Source: JACPAP01 sp035287045 (GTDB lineage Bacteria > Gemmatimonadota > Gemmatimonadetes > Gemmatimonadales > GWC2-71-9). From it: a stretch of 25,993 bases of DNA. Every line of letters begins with the position of its first letter. Positions within the stretch are counted from its first letter, which is position 1. The position numbers and the translations under genes are program-made. The notes beneath the pieces are model-generated. The model was not told where the DNA came from. It ran no database searches and worked only from the letters and a program-made list of their open reading frames with translations. Shown piece by piece: positions 21,768-25,993 of the stretch. The DNA lies in the NCBI GenBank assembly GCA_035287045.1, contig DATECF010000107.1, forward strand, positions 1 through 25,993. The letters are read 5' to 3'.

Positions 21768-24155
21768 CTACTCCGCGCGCAGCGCCTCCATGGCGGAGAC
21801 ACCACTGGCGCGGCGCGCCGGGAGGTAGCTGGCGATCCAGGCCACGAGCGTCAGGATACCGGACACGCCCAGCAACGTCAGGGGATCGCTCGGCTCTACG
21901 CCGGTCAGCAGACTCCGCAGGACCGGCGTGATCGCGAGCGAGCCGGCCACGCCGATCAGCACGCCGCCGATCGCCAAGGTCATCCCCCGGACGATCACGG
22001 CGCGGAGCACATCCCCCCGGGCGGCACCCAGCGCCATCTGGATGCCGATCTCTCGGGTCCGGCGCGCCACGGAGTACGCCATGACGCCGTAGGCGCCGAC
22101 CGCCGCCAGCACCAGGGCGATGGCGGCGAAGGTGCTCATGAGCAAGGTCACGAACCGCGGATACACCAGGGCGCGGCCGAACTGCTCCGTGAGCGGCCGG
22201 AAACCGGAGACCGAGAGATCCGGATCCAGCTCCAGGAGCCGGCGCTCCGCCGCGCCGGCAATGCCGGCGGGATCGGAGACGGTGCGAAGGATCAGGTACG
22301 TGGCCCAGCGCGGGGCCTGGCGGTTGGGCCAATAAATCTCTGGAACCGGCGGCTGATCGGATCGAAGCGCGGGCACGTCGGCCACCACACCGACCACCGT
22401 CATGGTGCGGTCGTACATCACCACCTGCCGGCCGAGGGGCTCTTCCCCCGGCCAGTAGCGACGGGCCAGCGCGGCGTTGACGATCGCCACTCCCGGCGCG
22501 CCCCCCACATCGGAAGCGGTGAATCCGCGACCTCGCAGGAGCGGCACCCCCAGAGTGGCAAAGTAGTCCGAGTCGATATCGAACCATCGTGCCGTCGCCG
22601 ACGACCCGGCCTCCAGGTCCCTCCCGACGATGCGCAGCTCGCCCGTTTCCGTCCCGCCGAACAACGGCCCGGCCGACGCCGCGCCCACGGAGACGACACC
22701 CGGCAGCGAGCCCACCTCTTCCACCGCGCGCCGGAACAGGTCCGCCACCTGCGCGCCGGTGGGGTACTTCGAGTGGGGAGCCAGCAGCCAGGTCGTCGTC
22801 AGGTGCTCGGTCTCGAACCCCGGATTCCAGCTCGCGAGCCGCGTGAAGCTCCTGAGGAACAGCCCTGCGCCGGTCAGCAACACCAGGGCCAGCGCCATCT
22901 CGGCCACCACCAGCGCTTCGCGAAGCCCAACGCGCCTTCCTCCGGCCCCCACGTCTTTCCCGCGGAGCGTGTCGCTCAGGTTGAGCCGGGCCGCGCGCAC
23001 GCAGCCGGCCAGGCCCACCAGCACGCTGCTGAGCGCGGACAGCGCCACCGCGAAGCCGAAGACCCAACCATCCACGCGGACTTCGTCCAGCCGCGGGATG
23101 CCGGCGGGCGCCAACCGCACGAAGGCTTCGAGTCCCCAGAGCGAGAGCACCAACCCGGCCGTGCCACCCACCGCGGCAAGCGTCAGGCTCTCGAGCAGGA
23201 TCAGCTTGGCAGCGGTCCAGCGGCCGGCGCCCAACGCCCCGCGCAGCGCCAGCTCTCGGCCCCGGTGCGTGACCCGCGCAAGCAGGAGATTGGCCACGTT
23301 GGCACACCCGATCAGCAGCACGAACCCGACCGCTCCCAGCAACACCAGCAGCGCGCGCTGCACCGAGCCGACCAGGTGCGCCCGCAGACTGGTAACCGTC
23401 ACGGTCCAGCCCCGGTTGGTTTCGGGATGCTCCTCCGCGAGCCCGCGCGAGATCCGGTCCAACTCGACCTCGGCCTGGCGCGGCGTCGCTCCCGCCGCCA
23501 AACGCCCATAGACCCTGAACCCCCGCCATTTGCGGTTGTCTTCCAGACGCTGGTCGAACGGCAACGGCGTCCACAGCTGCACCCACTCGAGCTCCGGAAC
23601 CGAGACGTCGGCGGGAAGCACACCCACGACGACGTACGATTCCTTGTCGAGCGTGATCGCCCGCCCCACCAGTCCTGAGTCGCCGCCAAAGCGGCTCTGC
23701 CACAGCGCGTGGCTCAGCACGGCCACCCGCCCCGACCTCTCATCGTCCGGCCCGATGAGGCGGCCCAGGGCCGGCGTGATCCCCAGCACCCGAAAGAAGG
23801 CGGCCGTCGCAACCCCGCCGTCAATGGCCTCGCCGCTGCGCTCGTCCCGGACCACGAACGGCCAATCGCGGGCGATACCCACGGCCTCGAGCGTGGTGCT
23901 CCGCGAAGCCCAGTCCGCCGCGTTGGGCGGCGAGCCGACGCAGAACGCCGCCACGGAAGGATGCCGCTCGCAGAGGGTCACCAAACGGTCCGCCTGGGGG
24001 AACGGCAGCGGCCTCAGCAGGACCCCGTTCACGGCGCTGAAAATGGCCGTGACGGCGCCGATACTGAGCGCCAGCGTGGTCACCGAAGCCATCGTGAACG
24101 TGGGGCTCCGCCTCAGCGCCCGAAGGACGTAACGGAGATCACCGGTCAGCGCCAT
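21768..24155 (-). CDS. ADOP-family ABC transporter permease (MacB_PCD/FtsX)
   Basis: The product has 795 residues with the duplicated MacB_PCD-FtsX layout. An N-terminal RYVLRALRRSPTFTMASVTTLALSIGAVTAIFS helix leads into a periplasmic domain, then FtsX helices with ELALRGALGAGR. A second periplasmic domain (VGVVADV) and a C-terminal FtsX block (VARRTREIGIQMALGAARGDV, PARRASGVSAMEALRAE) follow. About eight transmembrane helices are expected. These permeases are very numerous in Acidobacteriota and Gemmatimonadota. No ATP-binding subunit is next to it, and the substrate is unknown. The start follows GAGG closely. Confidence 0.93.
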   Translation of the reverse strand: MALTGDLRYVLRALRRSPTFTMASVTTLALSIGAVTAIFSAVNGVLLRPLPFPQADRLVTLCERHPSVAAFCVGSPPNAADWASRSTTLEAVGIARDWPFVVRDERSGEAIDGGVATAAFFRVLGITPALGRLIGPDDERSGRVAVLSHALWQSRFGGDSGLVGRAITLDKESYVVVGVLPADVSVPELEWVQLWTPLPFDQRLEDNRKWRGFRVYGRLAAGATPRQAEVELDRISRGLAEEHPETNRGWTVTVTSLRAHLVGSVQRALLVLLGAVGFVLLIGCANVANLLLARVTHRGRELALRGALGAGRWTAAKLILLESLTLAAVGGTAGLVLSLWGLEAFVRLAPAGIPRLDEVRVDGWVFGFAVALSALSSVLVGLAGCVRAARLNLSDTLRGKDVGAGGRRVGLREALVVAEMALALVLLTGAGLFLRSFTRLASWNPGFETEHLTTTWLLAPHSKYPTGAQVADLFRRAVEEVGSLPGVVSVGAASAGPLFGGTETGELRIVGRDLEAGSSATARWFDIDSDYFATLGVPLLRGRGFTASDVGGAPGVAIVNAALARRYWPGEEPLGRQVVMYDRTMTVVGVVADVPALRSDQPPVPEIYWPNRQAPRWATYLILRTVSDPAGIAGAAERRLLELDPDLSVSGFRPLTEQFGRALVYPRFVTLLMSTFAAIALVLAAVGAYGVMAYSVARRTREIGIQMALGAARGDVLRAVIVRGMTLAIGGVLIGVAGSLAITPVLRSLLTGVEPSDPLTLLGVSGILTLVAWIASYLPARRASGVSAMEALRAE

Positions 24156-24466
24156 GTGCCGTCCTCATTGGGGCACGGGTGGTGGAGGGACCTGGGGCGC
24201 ACGAGCGCACCGATCGTGCCACCGCCCCGACCGACCGGAGATTGATGGCTCACAACGCGTTAGGCGCCGCTGCCGATTCGGATGTCACGCTCCAACCGTC
24301 CGTTCGCGGGATTCCCCGGTCCCACAACCGGACGGCGCCACTACTCCTTCGGCGCCGAGCCCTGCCCATCGCCATCACTCCTCTCTCGGCGCCTCCGTCG
24401 GTTGGATCCGGAGCGCGCGCGGAGCGGGCACGATGCACGCAAGCAGGCAGTGAGCGGTCTATGGAG
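24156..24466. other. 311-bp gap upstream of the ADOP permease
   Basis: I see no supported gene, hairpin with T tract or repeat. It separates the TrmO stop from the permease start on the same strand and probably contains the permease promoter. Confidence 0.4.
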
Positions 24467-24901
24467 CTAGGCCTTGCCCTCCAACCACCCGCGGCGGAGC
24501 TCGGCCTCCGGCACGCTGGAGAGATACGGCTTGATGTCGAGGATGGGCGTGCCGTCCAGCATGTCCACGCCGCGGACGTGCAGCTTGCATCCCTCCCGCC
24601 GCAGGAGCGTCACCACGGTCAGGCCGATCGGATTGGGACGCCGCGGGGCCCGGGTGGCAAAAACGCCGTGGGCCGTGGTGTCGGTGGGCGGCGTCGTGAG
24701 CAGTTCAAAGCTCTGAGCGCGGTCGAACAGCCAAAGCACATAGAGGTGCGAGAAACCCTCGATGTCCTGGAGTCCCGCCTCGAACCGCGGCAGGACCTCG
24801 AGCGCACCCTCGGCGCGATGCTCGGCGCCACGGCCCTTGGGGATCTGGGTGGTGTCGGTGTACGGGCTCCGCACCGTCCCGATGGGCTCCATCCTGAACA
24901 T
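24467..24901 (-). CDS. trmO: tRNA (N6-threonylcarbamoyladenosine-37-N6)-methyltransferase TrmO
   Basis: The product has 144 residues, normal for the catalytic domain of the TsaA/TrmO (UPF0066) family. This enzyme methylates t6A37 of certain tRNAs using S-adenosylmethionine. Landmarks are MEPIGTVRSPYTD, QIPKGRGAEH, GLQDIEGFSHLYVLWLF, ATRAPRRPNPIGLTVV (the RPNPIG core) and DMLDGTPILDIKPYL. I chose ATG 24901 because GGAGG lies 5 nt upstream and it starts at the conserved MEPIG region; the frame is open to 25066. It is the last gene of a compact set with the 54-aa and one-TM proteins. Confidence 0.9.
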   Translation of the reverse strand: MFRMEPIGTVRSPYTDTTQIPKGRGAEHRAEGALEVLPRFEAGLQDIEGFSHLYVLWLFDRAQSFELLTTPPTDTTAHGVFATRAPRRPNPIGLTVVTLLRREGCKLHVRGVDMLDGTPILDIKPYLSSVPEAELRRGWLEGKA

Positions 24902-24924
24902 GGACGCCTCCGAGTCGCAGGACG

Positions 24925-25089
24925 CTACCGGCGCGATCGTCGCCGGATCTCGCGCTTGAGCTTCTCCGGCACGGGGCGGCAGCCGCATTGCTTGGCGTGC
25001 TGCACGTGCCAGCGGATGCGTTGCTCGATCGTCGCCTTGGGTGGCATGGGATGCTTGAGGTGCCACGCGGCGTTGAGTTTCCCACTCAC
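24925..25089 (-). CDS. 54-aa conserved small protein with CXC motif
   Basis: It starts at GTG 25089, overlapping the stop of the upstream gene (GTGA), and ends 23 nt before trmO. It contains AWHLKHPMPPKATIEQRIRW and then HAKQCGCRPVPEKL, with C35 and C37. The pattern of WH-x-x-H-PMP ... T-x-x-QRI-x-WH ... HA-x-x-C-x-CR-P-x-P-x-KL is one I believe recurs in small uncharacterised bacterial proteins, though I cannot confirm this here. Histidines and the CXC pair suggest possible metal binding. An alternative ATG at 25047 would remove the first WH. Function unknown. Confidence 0.6.
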   Translation of the reverse strand: MSGKLNAAWHLKHPMPPKATIEQRIRWHVQHAKQCGCRPVPEKLKREIRRRSRR

Positions 25090-25457
25090 TCGTCCACTCG
25101 CGCTCCGAAGAACCGGATGAACGCCTCCTGTGATTCTTCCATCAAGCCGCGAAGTCCATAAATGGCGACCCGTTTCCCGCCCAGCTTGGGCACGCGGAGG
25201 ATGAAGGGCCCCTCCACGTCCACGCCCTTGGGCTTCTGGTGACGGCGCCGGTGGAAATCCACCACCGCCCATCCGTCGTGTGAAACGAACCAGTCGTAGG
25301 CCTGGTCCGGTTTCCGGGCGACCAGTTTCCAGAAATCCGGCGTCTTGACCCGGGATCTGAGGTAGATAAGCCAGGCAAGGCCGACGGCCAGGCCCACCAG
25401 TAGGGGCGCCAGGACAAAATCGCGCACCAGGTTGGCGTAGCGGCTGTCCTGCAACAT
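25086..25457 (-). CDS. Hypothetical protein with one N-terminal transmembrane helix
   Basis: The product has 123 residues. One transmembrane helix (about residues 12-33, FVLAPLLVGLAVGLAWLIYL) is followed by a soluble domain that I do not recognise, with AYDWFVSHDGWAVVD, GPFILRVPKLGGKRVAIYG and an acidic end. The domain faces the cytosol if the short basic N-terminus is outside, otherwise the periplasm; orientation is unclear. Its stop overlaps the GTG of the 54-aa gene, so the two are probably translated together. Confidence 0.6.
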   Translation of the reverse strand: MLQDSRYANLVRDFVLAPLLVGLAVGLAWLIYLRSRVKTPDFWKLVARKPDQAYDWFVSHDGWAVVDFHRRRHQKPKGVDVEGPFILRVPKLGGKRVAIYGLRGLMEESQEAFIRFFGARVDE

Positions 25458-25494
25458 GCCTGCACGATGCCCCGACGGCGGGCACGGATCAAGG

Positions 25495-25993
25495 CTACCA
25501 CCCGAACGTCAGCCGACCGGTGGCGATGCTGAGGAAGACGCCCAGCTCGGGGCGCGGCCCCTCGGAAAAAGATCCGATCAGGAGTCGGGGGCCCACCTTG
25601 AACCGCCGCCCGCCCCACATGGGAGCGAGATAGATCCCGCCGAAGGACGCGTCACCGGGCTCGTCGTCCGAATCGTCCCAATGAGCATATCCCGCGATTC
25701 TCACCCCGGCATCTAACTGAAAGCTCGGGGAAAACCGCCTTCGCACCACCAGGCTCGCATGAGCATACTCCCACAACCGCTCCCCGCCATATTCATCCCG
25801 GGTTTCGTACGACAGCCAGCCGCCCTGGGAAAAGTGGCGGCCGGACAGGAGCATGACGTTCAACGCGTCGCCGCCCAGCCCTGCTTCCACGCCGAGCAAG
25901 ACATCGGGGCCCACCACGCCGGCCACGCCGGCGGTGAGGCCTACCAGGTTCAGATCCAGCGTGAACTCGCCACGCCGGCCCTGGGCCTCCCCG
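25495..25993 (-). CDS. Probable outer-membrane beta-barrel protein (partial, N-terminus outside window)
   Basis: The frame is open through the right edge, so the N-terminus is missing. The visible 165 residues alternate hydrophobic and polar positions with many Gly and aromatic residues (FTLDLNLVGLTAGVAGVVG, YAHASLVVRRRFSP, FQLDAGVRIAGYAH, GGIYLAPMWGG, ELGVFLSIATGRLTFGW). It ends in Trp, consistent with a C-terminal beta-signal of an outer-membrane protein. No specific family is recognised. It is too far from, and outside, the cytochrome locus to be assumed its porin. Confidence 0.55.
   Translation of the reverse strand, partial: GEAQGRRGEFTLDLNLVGLTAGVAGVVGPDVLLGVEAGLGGDALNVMLLSGRHFSQGGWLSYETRDEYGGERLWEYAHASLVVRRRFSPSFQLDAGVRIAGYAHWDDSDDEPGDASFGGIYLAPMWGGRRFKVGPRLLIGSFSEGPRPELGVFLSIATGRLTFGW

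Overview
The window is GC-rich, almost fully coding, and carries no rRNA, tRNA, CRISPR array, insertion sequence or phage gene that I can see. The gene mix (ADOP-type MacB/FtsX permease, DUF5117/DUF4953-type secreted metalloprotease, reaction-centre-type dihaem cytochrome c, very large multihaem cytochromes) suggests Gemmatimonadota or a relative such as Acidobacteriota. That placement is inference from content, not a marker-gene assignment.

Positions 1-14976, all on the minus strand, form one electron-transfer locus. In transcription order it has three parts. (a) Three tandem paralogous outer-surface lipoprotein cytochromes (14976-13354, 13158-11509, 11297-9639), each with eight CXXCH sites plus one CX4CH site, an identically placed GAGGTGCC leader and a hairpin terminator. 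(b) A cytochrome bc-derived module: a Rieske-fold protein that has lost its four cluster ligands, a cytochrome b whose PEWY motif reads STWA, a 9-haem membrane-anchored cytochrome and a 22-haem cytochrome with a NapC/NrfH-like start. (c) After a 366-bp gap, a HybA-like four-cluster ferredoxin and HybB/NrfD-like quinol-site protein, flanked by three GcvH-fold proteins without the lipoyl-lysine; the last one runs off the left edge. I count 58 predicted c-haem sites in the locus. A plausible reading is two menaquinol oxidising modules feeding periplasmic wires and cell-surface cytochromes, i.e. extracellular electron transfer. No outer-membrane porin partner is visible in the locus.

Positions 15163-20882 hold more ordinary genes: a Tat-exported HisC-like aminotransferase (plus), an AMMECR1-domain protein (minus), a PaaI-type thioesterase and DJ-1/PfpI protein pair (minus), and a divergent secreted zinc metalloprotease (plus). 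A G/C-rich inverted repeat separates the metalloprotease from the next convergent pair.

Positions 20957-24155 are an ADOP permease followed by a dihaem reaction-centre-type cytochrome (minus). Positions 24467-25457 are a compact coupled set: a one-TM hypothetical protein, a 54-aa CXC protein and TrmO. The right edge holds the C-terminal part of a probable beta-barrel protein.

The most unusual points are the joint loss of Rieske cluster ligands and the Qo-site glutamate in a bc-like complex, the three lipoyl-lysine-less GcvH proteins around a HybA/HybB pair, and two cases where dispersed-repeat-like DNA forms part of a signal-peptide coding region.
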